Part shown: one piece after another, positions 1-7,837 of the stretch | Position numbering within the stretch: the stretch's first letter is position 1 | Layout: every line of letters starts with the position of its first letter | NCBI RefSeq assembly: GCF_016583835.1 | Contig: NZ_NRRW01000023.1 | Location: 1 to 55,265 of the forward strand | Direction: 5' to 3' | DNA: 55,265 nucleotides | Source: Thiococcus pfennigii | GTDB taxonomy: Bacteria; Pseudomonadota; Gammaproteobacteria; Chromatiales; Chromatiaceae | The notes under the pieces: generated by a model | The model's input: only the letters and a program-made list of their open reading frames with translations | What the model was told of the DNA's origin: nothing | Database searches by the model: none | Made by a program: the position numbers and the translations under genes

Positions 1-50
1 TAACCCGACGGCCGGCAACGCGGCGGCCACCGAGGCATCCGCGCCCCGAC

Positions 51-72
51 CGCCCGCAAGCGGGCGCCTACC
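51..72. repeat. short palindrome, CCCGCAAGCGGG family
   Basis: The core CGCCCGCAAGCGGGCG is a perfect self-complementary hairpin followed by CCTACC. The same unit, in inverted orientation, appears twice near the other end of the window (about 55111-55132 and 55146-55171). It is an intergenic REP-like repeat with no coding potential. Confidence 0.6.
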
Positions 73-99
73 GGCGCAGGCGGCGTCAGCGGGGCCGTT

Positions 100-165
100 G
101 TCGGGTTATGGCGCGCGCGACCGCTGCCTTCCCATCGAAGGCCGCGCCGGCGCGCCTAACCCGAC
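100..165. repeat. intergenic palindromic repeat, family A (GTCGGGTTA...TAACCCGAC)
   Basis: A 66-bp unit begins with GTCGGGTTA and ends with its exact complement TAACCCGAC. Inside there is a second inverted pair (GGCGCGCG...GCGCGCC) and a CATCGAAGGCCG core. Closely similar units occur at 11847-11913, 12014-12081 and 43179-43243, with shorter hairpin versions at 11953-11983 and 12178-12207. The first nine bases of the window are the right half of another copy. All copies are intergenic, as expected for REP/MITE-like sequences. Confidence 0.7.
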
Positions 166-288
166 GGCCTCGCACCCGAAAAAGAGATCTCGCGCAGAGA
201 CGCAAAGGCGCAGAGAAGGAGAAGAGGAGCGTACTGGTGACATCGACCAAGGCTTTCTCTTCACTTTGCGCCTCTGCGTCTCTGCGCG
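162..288. repeat. family B repeat (CGCAGAGACGCAAAGGCGCAGAG) as an inverted pair
   Basis: Bases 191-215 (CGCGCAGAGACGC..., 25 bp) are matched by an inverted copy at 264-288 with two mismatches, so the segment can form a long hairpin. The left arm with its flank (162-215, 54 bp) recurs in inverted orientation at 12089-12142 with a single mismatch. It lies directly against family A here and there. No open reading frame with protein character covers it. Bases 289-465 hold nothing I can identify. Confidence 0.65.
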
Positions 289-465
289 AGCCCTTAGGTC
301 GCATGAGCCCTGTAGGGTCCTCTGTGCGGGCCGTTCGGGCTCGTGCAGCACTTCAGAAATCCCGAGGCTGTTCGTTGTCGTTGTCCTAATCGTAGTCTGA
401 TCGTCGATTACAACAGCGACAGCGATGGTCGTTGGAGCCGGTCTCGGAACATCCGCACTGCTGCA

Positions 466-714
466 CTAGCGGTCTTTACCCAGCTCCAGCCGCCGCTCGA
501 TGCGCTCCACACGCGCTACGAGCCTGTCGTACCTCGCATGCTGATCGGCGATGTCGCCGTACAGGCTGGCGTGATCGCGGCGCAGACCGGCAACACCGCT
601 CTCCAGACTTGTGAGCCTCTGTTTGATCTCGCGGACATCCTCTTTGACGGCCGTGACATCGGCTCGGAGGGCGCGCAAATGTTCGAGGATCAAGCTTTCG
701 ACATCTTCGGTCAT
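466..714 (-). CDS. small coiled-coil protein, function unknown
   Basis: This 82-residue protein starts at an internal ATG that opens the sequence MTEDVESLILEHLRAL. A longer reading to 753 would add a poor, unconserved-looking leader. The body is a run of heptads rich in leucine, valine and charged residues (VTAVKEDVREIKQRL, then GLRRDHASLYGDIADQH, then VARVERIERRLEL), predicted as an extended coiled coil without membrane segment or catalytic motif. Such short coiled-coil proteins are scattered in Chromatiales genomes without assigned role. It lies 136 bp downstream of the PAS/GGDEF/EAL gene on the same strand and may be cotranscribed. I do not recognise a specific function. Confidence 0.6.
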   Translation of the reverse strand: MTEDVESLILEHLRALRADVTAVKEDVREIKQRLTSLESGVAGLRRDHASLYGDIADQHARYDRLVARVERIERRLELGKDR

Positions 715-850
715 GGCGCTCGCCCAACAGGTTGGGACCAGCAACTCTAGCACACCAGAGCGAGCGGCATTGACGACCGCGACCCGCCCTCTCCCGATGA
801 CGGTCGCGACGCCGGTTCCCTCCCTCGCCCCCTGGAAGAGGGACGAGCGC

Positions 851-3800
851 TCAGGGGCGAGGCGCCATGTCCTCGCCCGGGGCGGCCCGCGTCCGGCATT
901 GATCGCGGATGGCCAAGAGGGGTGCGTCCGGGCTCGGCGGGGCCGCCGCCCAGGCTGGATCGGGCCGCCAGTGCCGCACCCAGTCGGGGAGCCGCTCGGC
1001 GGACATCGGCGGGGCGATGCCGAAGCCCTGGGCCAGGTCGCAGCCCAACGCGAGCAGGTCGAGTCCGTGCGCGACGGTCTCGACCCCCTCGGCGATCACG
1101 GCGCGGTCGAAGGCCTTCGCCAGGCCGATGACGCCGGTAACGATCGCGCGGTCCTCGGCATCCTCCAGCATGTCGCGGATGAAGGACTTGTCGATCTTCA
1201 GCGCGGTGACCGGCAGCAGTTTCAGGTAGGTGAGCGAGGAGTAGCCGGTGCCGAAGTCGTCGAGCGCCGAATGGACGCCGAGCCGCCGACAGTCCTCGAT
1301 GAGCTTACCGACGTGCGCCATGTCGGCGATCGCGGCCGTCTCGGTGATCTCGATCTCGAGGCAGGCGCCGCCTGCGAGACCCGAACGGCCCAGCTTAGCC
1401 GCCAGCTCCGCGCCGAAGCTGGGGCGCTGCAGATGGCGGGCCGCGACATTGATGCTGACGGCGATCCGCAGCCCCTCGGTCCGCCACTCGGCCAGTTGGC
1501 GCAGGGCCTCATCCATCACCCAGTCGCCGATCGCGACGATCAGGTCGCTGTCCTCGATCAGCGGCAGGAACTCGGCCGGTGGCAACAGTCCTCGTTCGGG
1601 GTGGTGCCAACGGATCAGTGCCTCGGCCCCGATCACCTGGCCCCGGCGCATGTCGACCTTGGGCTGGTAGTGGAGCACCAGTTCGCTATCGGCGAGCGCC
1701 CGCTCGATGCGTCGGATCGCCTTCTGGCGCTCGAAGAGGGCGATATCCTGCCGATCGTCGTAGAAGAAGAAGGTGTTCTTGCCGAGCTGCTTGGACCTGT
1801 ACATGGCCTGATCGGCCTGGCGGATCAGCGTGTCGCTGTCGACGGACCGATCCGAAAACAGGGTGACGCCGATGCTGGCGGTGACGGACACCGATTGCCC
1901 GGCGACGTTCAACGGTCGTGCAACGGCAGCCAGGAGGCGCTCGAGGATCTCGACGCAGGCGGCCTCGTCCGACAGGTCGGTGAGCAGGATCACGAATTCA
2001 TCGCCGCCGAGGCGAGCCACTGTATCGTTGCCGCGCAGCTCGGCCCGGAAGCGTTCGGCCAGCTCGATCAACAGCCGATCGCCGGCGTCGTGGCCGTAGC
2101 GGTCGTTGATCGGCTTGAACCCGTCGACGTCGAGGAAGCAGACCGCCAAGCGCGACTGTCCCCGCTCGGCCCGGGCGATCGCCTGGTGCAGCCGGTCTTG
2201 CAGCAGCATGCGGTTGGGTAGCCCAGTCAGCACATCGAAATGGGCGATGCGCTCCAGCTCGGCCTCGTGCCGCTTCAGGGCGGTGATGTCGGTGATGATG
2301 CCGACATAGTGAGACGTGGCGCCCTGGTCATCGACGACGGCCGAGATGGTCAGTTGCTCGGGATAGAGGTCACCGTTCTTGCGGCGGTTCCAGATCTCGC
2401 CACGCCAGACCCCTTCCTCTCGCAACGACAGCCACATGGCACGGTAGAAGTCCGGGCCGTGCCGGCCAGACTTGAGAACCGCCGGCGTGAGTCCGATGAG
2501 CTCGGCCCGGTCATAGCCGGTGATCCGCACGAAGGCATCGTTGACGTCGATGATCCTGGCATTCGGGTCCGTGATGACGATCCCTTCCTGGGTATGCTCG
2601 AAGACGCTCGCAATCAGTTTCAGCCGGGTCTCGGCCCGCTTGCGGGCGGTGATATCCTGGAAGGTCACGGCGAACTGGCCTGGCGCCGGACGGAAGGCTC
2701 GGACCTCGAAGTGCTTGTCGATGGCACGGCTGTAGGACTCGAAGGTGTCCGGCTCGCCGGTCAGCGCCACCCGCCCATAGCGGGCGATCCACTCGCCCTC
2801 GGTGGCCGGCATCACCTCGAGGACACGGCGACCGACGACATCCGCGGCACAGAGGCCCGTCATCGCCTCGAACGCCGGATTGACGGCCAGGAACCGATAA
2901 TCGCAGGGTCGGCCGGCATCGTCGAGCAGGATCTCGTGGAGCGCGAAGCCGTTGATCATCTCGCTGAACAGGACCCTGAAGCGCTCCTCGGAGAGCTGCC
3001 GCTCGGTCTCGGCGCGGGCCAACTCGGCCCGCTTGCGCTCGGTGATGTCCTGCAGGGTCTCGATCGCGCCGATCGTCTCGCCGTGCAGGCCGCGCAACGG
3101 GGCGGCCGTGAAGGCCAACCAGCGCCCGCCGTGTGGGAACTGCGGAAAATGGCCTTCCGCTTCGTAGGCCCCGTCGATGAAGGCCGACGGTCGACAATCG
3201 GCGTAATACTGCGCGAAGTCCGTCGACGCCGCCCCGTCGAGGACGAGGTCCGCCATCACCGGCCGGGCCTCGGCGTAGAAGGCGCGCCACTGGTCGCGGG
3301 TCCCGATCATGGTGTTGGCCGGGATGCCCATCACGACCTCGCAGGCCCGGTTCCAATGGGTCACGCGGTGCTCGACGTCGAGCACGAAGATCGGCACCGG
3401 GCTGCCCTGGATGATCTCGCTCAACTGCCGTTGACTGGCCAGGATGTCGGTCTCGGCGCGCTTCTGGTCGGTCACGTCCTGAAGCACCTGGATCGCGCCG
3501 ATCGGCCGGCCGTCCGGGCCATGCAGCGGGGCCGCGCGGAACAGGATCCAACGGCCACCGCCGTGCAGGTGCGGGAAGAACCCCTCGGCCTCGCATGAGC
3601 CATCGTCCTGGGAGCCGCGCAAGCCCTCACCGTACCATCGGCGCAGCTCTCCCGCCGTCGCGCCGGCGATGACCAGGTCCGCCAGCAACGGGCGCGCCTC
3701 CGGGTAGAAGGGGCGCCACTGATCGCGCGTCCCGATCATGGCCGCCGCCGACACGCCCGTGAGCCGCGCACAGGCCCGGTTCCATTCGGCCACGCGATGC

Positions 3801-3865
3801 TCGGTGTCGATCACGAAGGTCGCGACCGGGGACTGCTCGACGAGATCCCGTCCAGTCAGCAACAT
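851..3865 (-). CDS. PAS-PAS-PAS-PAS-GGDEF-EAL c-di-GMP signalling protein
   Basis: A 1004-residue cytoplasmic protein with no membrane segment. Four PAS domains occupy roughly residues 1-135, 140-275, 290-410 and 415-540, followed by GGDEF (signature GGDEF at 620-624) and EAL (EAL at 748-750). Both output domains look active: the cyclase signature is intact, and the phosphodiesterase keeps the EAL motif, the ITET glutamate, DDFGTGYSS and AEGVET. The first two PAS domains are tandem duplicates sharing SPV..FV.D.EHRV..WNRAC and MIGTRDQWR.FY.EARP. The start is the ATG at 3865, preceded by a GGGGGAG ribosome site; upstream in-frame sequence has no protein character. Bifunctional enzymes of this layout usually act in one direction, set by the sensor domains; the direction and ligand cannot be told here. 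Confidence 0.92.
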   Translation of the reverse strand: MLLTGRDLVEQSPVATFVIDTEHRVAEWNRACARLTGVSAAAMIGTRDQWRPFYPEARPLLADLVIAGATAGELRRWYGEGLRGSQDDGSCEAEGFFPHLHGGGRWILFRAAPLHGPDGRPIGAIQVLQDVTDQKRAETDILASQRQLSEIIQGSPVPIFVLDVEHRVTHWNRACEVVMGIPANTMIGTRDQWRAFYAEARPVMADLVLDGAASTDFAQYYADCRPSAFIDGAYEAEGHFPQFPHGGRWLAFTAAPLRGLHGETIGAIETLQDITERKRAELARAETERQLSEERFRVLFSEMINGFALHEILLDDAGRPCDYRFLAVNPAFEAMTGLCAADVVGRRVLEVMPATEGEWIARYGRVALTGEPDTFESYSRAIDKHFEVRAFRPAPGQFAVTFQDITARKRAETRLKLIASVFEHTQEGIVITDPNARIIDVNDAFVRITGYDRAELIGLTPAVLKSGRHGPDFYRAMWLSLREEGVWRGEIWNRRKNGDLYPEQLTISAVVDDQGATSHYVGIITDITALKRHEAELERIAHFDVLTGLPNRMLLQDRLHQAIARAERGQSRLAVCFLDVDGFKPINDRYGHDAGDRLLIELAERFRAELRGNDTVARLGGDEFVILLTDLSDEAACVEILERLLAAVARPLNVAGQSVSVTASIGVTLFSDRSVDSDTLIRQADQAMYRSKQLGKNTFFFYDDRQDIALFERQKAIRRIERALADSELVLHYQPKVDMRRGQVIGAEALIRWHHPERGLLPPAEFLPLIEDSDLIVAIGDWVMDEALRQLAEWRTEGLRIAVSINVAARHLQRPSFGAELAAKLGRSGLAGGACLEIEITETAAIADMAHVGKLIEDCRRLGVHSALDDFGTGYSSLTYLKLLPVTALKIDKSFIRDMLEDAEDRAIVTGVIGLAKAFDRAVIAEGVETVAHGLDLLALGCDLAQGFGIAPPMSAERLPDWVRHWRPDPAWAAAPPSPDAPLLAIRDQCRTRAAPGEDMAPRP

Positions 3866-4111
3866 GACACTCCCCCGCTCGCCCGCATGTCGTGGTACAC
3901 CTGATCGCTTCGTTGGCAGGGCCGTCGAGCCGGCCCAGCCTGCGCGTGCCGCCCGCCGGTTCCATCCGCCCCTTGGCGGGGCCTGCACTTCGTTAGGAAC
4001 GATGCAAGAAGGAGCGTTGCAACTCAGCCCTCGATGTTGGGTTGGGCTGCGCTAACCCGGTCTTCTATCTTATCTCACGCCAACGGCCGAACAGATTGGT
4101 TGTAGGTGCCG

Positions 4112-4294
4112 TGTCGGTGCGGCTTTGGGGCACCTTGAAAAATTCAAGGTGCCCGTGCGGGGCCAGGATGCCCCGCCATTTTCAGTCGCCTAAGCGACTA
4201 AAAATGAAGCGATGTGGAAATCGCATTTTCGCTTCGCGTCTTGAGAAATTGCCCGGATGGCAATTTTTCAAGGTCCCCCAAAGCCGCACCGACA
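4112..4294. repeat. 183-bp multi-hairpin palindromic element
   Basis: The outer arms (4112-4144 and 4262-4294) are complementary over 33 bp with one mismatch, reading TGTCGGTGCGGCTTTGG inward. Inside lie four more hairpins: GGGCACCTTGAA/TTCAAGGTGCCC around 4128-4153 (12 bp, competing with the outer arm), GCGGGGC/GCCCCGC around 4157-4176, CATTTTCAGTCGC/GCGACTAAAAATG around 4177-4206 (13 bp, one mismatch), and GAAGCG/CGCTTC enclosing GCGAT/ATCGC at about 4206-4235. A TTGCC/GGCAA stem precedes the right arm. There is no reading frame of protein character. It fills most of the gap between the signalling gene and the end of the antiporter operon, so it could be a non-autonomous mobile element, a structured RNA or a transcription stop for both sides. 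Confidence 0.75.
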
Positions 4295-4343
4295 GCGGGC
4301 CATAACCCGACACCCCTGTGGACTCCTTTTCCGTGAGCTCGCC

Positions 4344-6029
4344 TCAGCGGTTATAGAGCAACAGCGAGGCACCCAGCAGGATCGCGACCCAGAGGACCAT
4401 GCTGCCGGTCGGCCAGGTGCGGGCCAGGGTCCCCTGGGGGCCGTGGTGCCTCGAGAGGTTCCCGACCAGCCGCTCGATGCGCCCCCGCCACCGCCCCGTC
4501 AACGCGCCATGGAAGGCGCTGGTGCGCACCGAGAACTCGCTCAGGAGTTCCTTGAAGAACTTGCGGTAGAACCAGTCGAAGTCCAGGCTGATCGTCAGGG
4601 TGCGACGCATCAGCGGCAGCATCGCGAAGAAGGCGAAGCCGGCGAAGAGCAGCAACTGGAGCTGACTGACGACGTGCTCGAGGGTATAGGGCTGATAATC
4701 GACCGGATGGGGCAGGATCCCATAGAGGACCTGCGGGAACAGGCCGATGGCCAGGCACAGGAACGAGAACAGCCACATCGCCTGGCGCATGTTGGCCGGC
4801 GGGTCCGGCGGTCGCAGCCCGGAGTCGCGCTGGAAGAAGACGAACCAGGGGAACTTGATGCCGGCGTGCAGGAAGACGCCGGCCGAAGCGGCGAGCAACA
4901 GCAGCCAGACCAGGGCCAGGCCCTCGTTGGCCGCGGCCTGGGTCTCGAGCGACTTGGTCACGAAGCCGGACGTGAACGGGAAGGCCGAGATGGCCAGGGC
5001 GCCGACGATGCCGTTGATCGTCGTGACCGGCATGCTCTGGAAGAGTCCGCCGAGGTCGGTGCACTTGCGTCGCTGGGTCATCCACAGGACGCTGCCGGCC
5101 GACATCAACAGCAGGGCCTTGTAGAGGATGTGCGCGAAGGCGTGGGCCGCGGCGCCATTGAGCGCGAGCGGGGTACCGATGCCGATCGCCACGACCATGA
5201 AGCCGACCTGGTTGACGATGCTGTAGGCCAGGATGCGGCGCATGTCGTTCTCGAGCAGCGCGTAGAGGATCCCGTAGAAGACCATGTAGAGGCCGATCGG
5301 GACCAGGATCTCGGCGCCGGGAAAGCCGACCAGCAGGGCGTAGACGGCGGTCTTGGTCGTAAAGGCCGACAGGAAGACGGTCCCGCTGGGGCTCGCCTCC
5401 GGGTAGGCGTCGGCGATCCAAGCCGACAGGGGCGGCGCCCCGGCGTTGATCAGGAAGCCGGCCAGGATCAACCAGGTCGCGAGGCTCTCGGGGCGCATCG
5501 CCGTGAAGGCGATCGAGCCCGTCTCGGCCACCCAGGCGGCGATCCCGGCCATCAGCAGCACGCCGCCGAGCAGGTGGATCAGCAGGTAGCGCAGGCTGGC
5601 CCGGTAGGCGCCCTCGGTGCCGGCCGCCCAGAGGACCAGCGTCGAGCCGATCGCCATCAGCTCCCAGAAGATGAACAGGGTGATCAGATCGCCGGCGAAG
5701 GTGACGCCGATCGCGGCCCCGGCGTAGGCGTAGGCGGCCGTCAGCTCGAAGGTCGTCGCCTGGCGCAGCGCATAGAGCCCGCCGGCGAAGGCCATGATGG
5801 CGAAGACGGTCGCGAACAGGCGCCCCTCGCTCGTGACCCGCACCAGCTCCAACTGGTAGTCGAGAAAGGGGACGCTGACCAGGGTGCCCAGCGGCCACCA
5901 CCAGATCGCCGCGAGCGTCAGCGCCGGCAGGCCGAGGATCAGCGCCGAGCGCAGTCGCTCGCGCGCGAACGGCAGTGCCGCGGCGCCGAGCAGCAGGATC
6001 AGGCCCGGGGGCCAGGCCAGGTCAGTCAT
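4344..6029 (-). CDS. antiporter-like subunit, NuoL/MrpD family (third D-type copy)
   Basis: A 561-residue polytopic membrane protein of the proton-translocating antiporter family found in Mrp antiporters and complex I. The transmembrane-5 glutamate is present (FWELMAIGS, E123) and a later lysine lies at FTTKTAVY (K226). At the usual transmembrane-7 lysine position the sequence reads FLINAGAPP (asparagine), unlike the other two D subunits in this operon. The C-terminus carries an extra membrane region and a DFDWFYRKF cytoplasmic stretch typical of the longer NuoL-like members. The ATG at 6029 overlaps the stop of the preceding gene by eight bases. It is the last gene of the antiporter operon. 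Confidence 0.85.
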   Translation of the reverse strand: MTDLAWPPGLILLLGAAALPFARERLRSALILGLPALTLAAIWWWPLGTLVSVPFLDYQLELVRVTSEGRLFATVFAIMAFAGGLYALRQATTFELTAAYAYAGAAIGVTFAGDLITLFIFWELMAIGSTLVLWAAGTEGAYRASLRYLLIHLLGGVLLMAGIAAWVAETGSIAFTAMRPESLATWLILAGFLINAGAPPLSAWIADAYPEASPSGTVFLSAFTTKTAVYALLVGFPGAEILVPIGLYMVFYGILYALLENDMRRILAYSIVNQVGFMVVAIGIGTPLALNGAAAHAFAHILYKALLLMSAGSVLWMTQRRKCTDLGGLFQSMPVTTINGIVGALAISAFPFTSGFVTKSLETQAAANEGLALVWLLLLAASAGVFLHAGIKFPWFVFFQRDSGLRPPDPPANMRQAMWLFSFLCLAIGLFPQVLYGILPHPVDYQPYTLEHVVSQLQLLLFAGFAFFAMLPLMRRTLTISLDFDWFYRKFFKELLSEFSVRTSAFHGALTGRWRGRIERLVGNLSRHHGPQGTLARTWPTGSMVLWVAILLGASLLLYNR

Positions 6030-6324
6030 CGCGAACCCCATCGTCCCGATCGTCGTAATAGTGATCCGGGCGCTTCAGGAAGATCCCCATCACCTTGGCC
6101 AAGGCGACCATGCCGGCGCAGGTCGTGAAGCCGTACCAGGCGTAGAAGCCCCAGCTCGCATCCAGGGTCATCCCCTGCCCCGGGAAATGGGCATGGTGGT
6201 GCACGAAGAACTCTGGCAGCAGCGCCAGCACCAGGATCGCAATCTGGATCAGCCAGAGATTCGGGAGGTTCTCGCGACGATAGAGCCAATGGGGGGCGCG
6301 CGGCGATGGCATGGTGTCACTCAC
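6022..6324 (-). CDS. small two-helix membrane protein of the antiporter operon
   Basis: A 100-residue protein with two predicted membrane helices (LWLIQIAILVLALLPEFF near residues 23-41 and FYAWYGFTTCAGMVALAKVMG near 60-80), separated by a histidine-rich stretch HHHAHFPG, and an acidic tail. It is read from a GTG, or from an ATG four codons later. It sits between the second and third D-type subunits; the start of the third overlaps its end. Position and overlap imply it belongs to the antiporter complex or helps assemble it. I do not recognise it as one of the classical MrpA-G subunits. Confidence 0.75.
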   Translation of the reverse strand: MSDTMPSPRAPHWLYRRENLPNLWLIQIAILVLALLPEFFVHHHAHFPGQGMTLDASWGFYAWYGFTTCAGMVALAKVMGIFLKRPDHYYDDRDDGVRDD

Positions 6325-6355
6325 TCGGGATCGATGGTGATGGCACGACCGGGTC

Positions 6356-7837
6356 TCACGACTCGACCAACTGCCGGGCCAGTGTCAGCGGGACCTCGGG
6401 GAAGAGGAACAGCAGCAGGGTCAGGGCCGCCGTCGCGGTCAGGGCGATGACCATCGGCCGGGGGGCCTCGCCATGCGACGGCGCCTCGCCGGCCGCCGCG
6501 CGCTCGGATCGGAAGAAGGCGGCATAGACGATGGGCACGAAATAGGCGGCGTTCAGCAGCGTCGAGGCGACGATCACGGCGACGGCGACCAATTGCTCGG
6601 TCTCCAGGGCCCCGAGCAGCATGTACCATTTCGACAGGAAGCCGGCCGCCGGCGGCAGCCCGATCATCGACAGGGCGCCGATCGCGAAGGCCCCCATGGT
6701 CCAGGGCATGCGCCGGCCGATGCCATCGAGCTGACTGATCTCGGTCTTGTGGGCGGCCGTGTAGATGGCGCCGGCCGCGAAGAAGAGCGTGATCTTGCCG
6801 AAGGCGTGGGCGGCGATGTGCAGCGCCGCGCCGATCGCCGAGATCGGCGCCAGGATCGCCGCCGCCAGCACGACATAGGACAGTTGGCTGACGGTCGAAT
6901 AGGCCAGGCGGCGCTTCAGGTTGTCCTGGTGCAGCGCGATCAGCGAGGCGGCGATGATCGTAAAGCCGGCGGCATAGAGCAGCCACTGGGCGCTCGGGAC
7001 CGACTGCAGCGATTCCAGGCCGAAGACATAGACCAGGACCTTGACGACGGTGAAGACCCCGGCCTTGACGACGGCGACCGCGTGCAGCAGGGCGCTGACC
7101 GGGGTAGGCGCGACCATCGCGGCCGGCAGCCAGCGATGCATCGGCATCAGCGCCGCCTTGCCGATGCCGAAGACATAGAGCCCGAGAAGCACGGCCAGCA
7201 GCGGGCCGTCGAGGTGCCCGGCGATGAGGCCGCCCGGCACGAAGTCGAGGTGCCCGGCCAGGTGCCAGGTCCAGACGATCGCCGGCAGCAGCAGCCCGAT
7301 CGAGGTCGCGATCAGGATGCCCAGATAGACCCGCCCGGCCCGCACCGCGGCCTCGCTGCCCTTGTGCGTGACCAGCGGATAGGTCGAGAGCGTCAAGATC
7401 TCGTAGAAGATGAACAGCGTCAGCAGATTGGCCGCGAAGGCGATGCCGATCGCCGCGCCCAGGGCGATCGCGAAGCAGACGTAGAAGCGGGTCTGGTGCG
7501 CCTCCCGATTGCCGCGCATGTAGCCGATCGAATAGAGGGAGTTGATCGGCCACAGCAGGGTCGCGACCGCGGCGAACAGCATCCCGAGCGGCTCGACGCG
7601 CAGCGCGATCGCGACGCCCGGCAGCAACTCGACCAGCGTGAGCGCCGGACGCTCGCCGGCCAGGACCGCAGGCAACAGCGACCAGACCGCGAGCAGCAGC
7701 AGCCCGGCCGTGATCAGCGTGACCGCCTCGCGAAGGTTCGGCGTGCGCCGGGCGGCGATGATGCCCACCGCCCCGGCGAGCGGGATCGCGAGCGACAGGG
7801 CCAGGGGGATCTGGGAGGCGATCTGTGGGGCGATCAT
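6356..7837 (-). CDS. Mrp antiporter subunit D (second copy)
   Basis: A 493-residue polytopic membrane protein of the MrpD/NuoN-M-L family. It keeps the conserved channel residues: the glutamate in FYEILTLSTYPLV, the lysine before the PMHRWLP loop (GIGKAALMPMHRWLP) and the lysine in AVAVVKAGVFTVVK. The ATG at 7837 overlaps the upstream stop as ATGA, so translation is coupled to the first D copy. In known Mrp complexes the D subunit carries protons through a membrane half-channel coupled to sodium or other cation exchange. The gene ends 31 bases before the small membrane protein. Confidence 0.88.
   Translation of the reverse strand: MIAPQIASQIPLALSLAIPLAGAVGIIAARRTPNLREAVTLITAGLLLLAVWSLLPAVLAGERPALTLVELLPGVAIALRVEPLGMLFAAVATLLWPINSLYSIGYMRGNREAHQTRFYVCFAIALGAAIGIAFAANLLTLFIFYEILTLSTYPLVTHKGSEAAVRAGRVYLGILIATSIGLLLPAIVWTWHLAGHLDFVPGGLIAGHLDGPLLAVLLGLYVFGIGKAALMPMHRWLPAAMVAPTPVSALLHAVAVVKAGVFTVVKVLVYVFGLESLQSVPSAQWLLYAAGFTIIAASLIALHQDNLKRRLAYSTVSQLSYVVLAAAILAPISAIGAALHIAAHAFGKITLFFAAGAIYTAAHKTEISQLDGIGRRMPWTMGAFAIGALSMIGLPPAAGFLSKWYMLLGALETEQLVAVAVIVASTLLNAAYFVPIVYAAFFRSERAAAGEAPSHGEAPRPMVIALTATAALTLLLFLFPEVPLTLARQLVES

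Noticed and set aside
191-288. CGCAGAGACGCAAAGG repeats considered as CRISPR repeats
   Set aside because: Only two inverted copies, no regular spacing; they are a dispersed intergenic repeat.
4257-6128. 623-residue plus-strand open frame over the antiporter genes
   Set aside because: Repetitive Gln/Asp/Arg/Gly composition typical of antisense frames opposite membrane proteins; the minus strand encodes a clear NuoL/MrpD-type protein.
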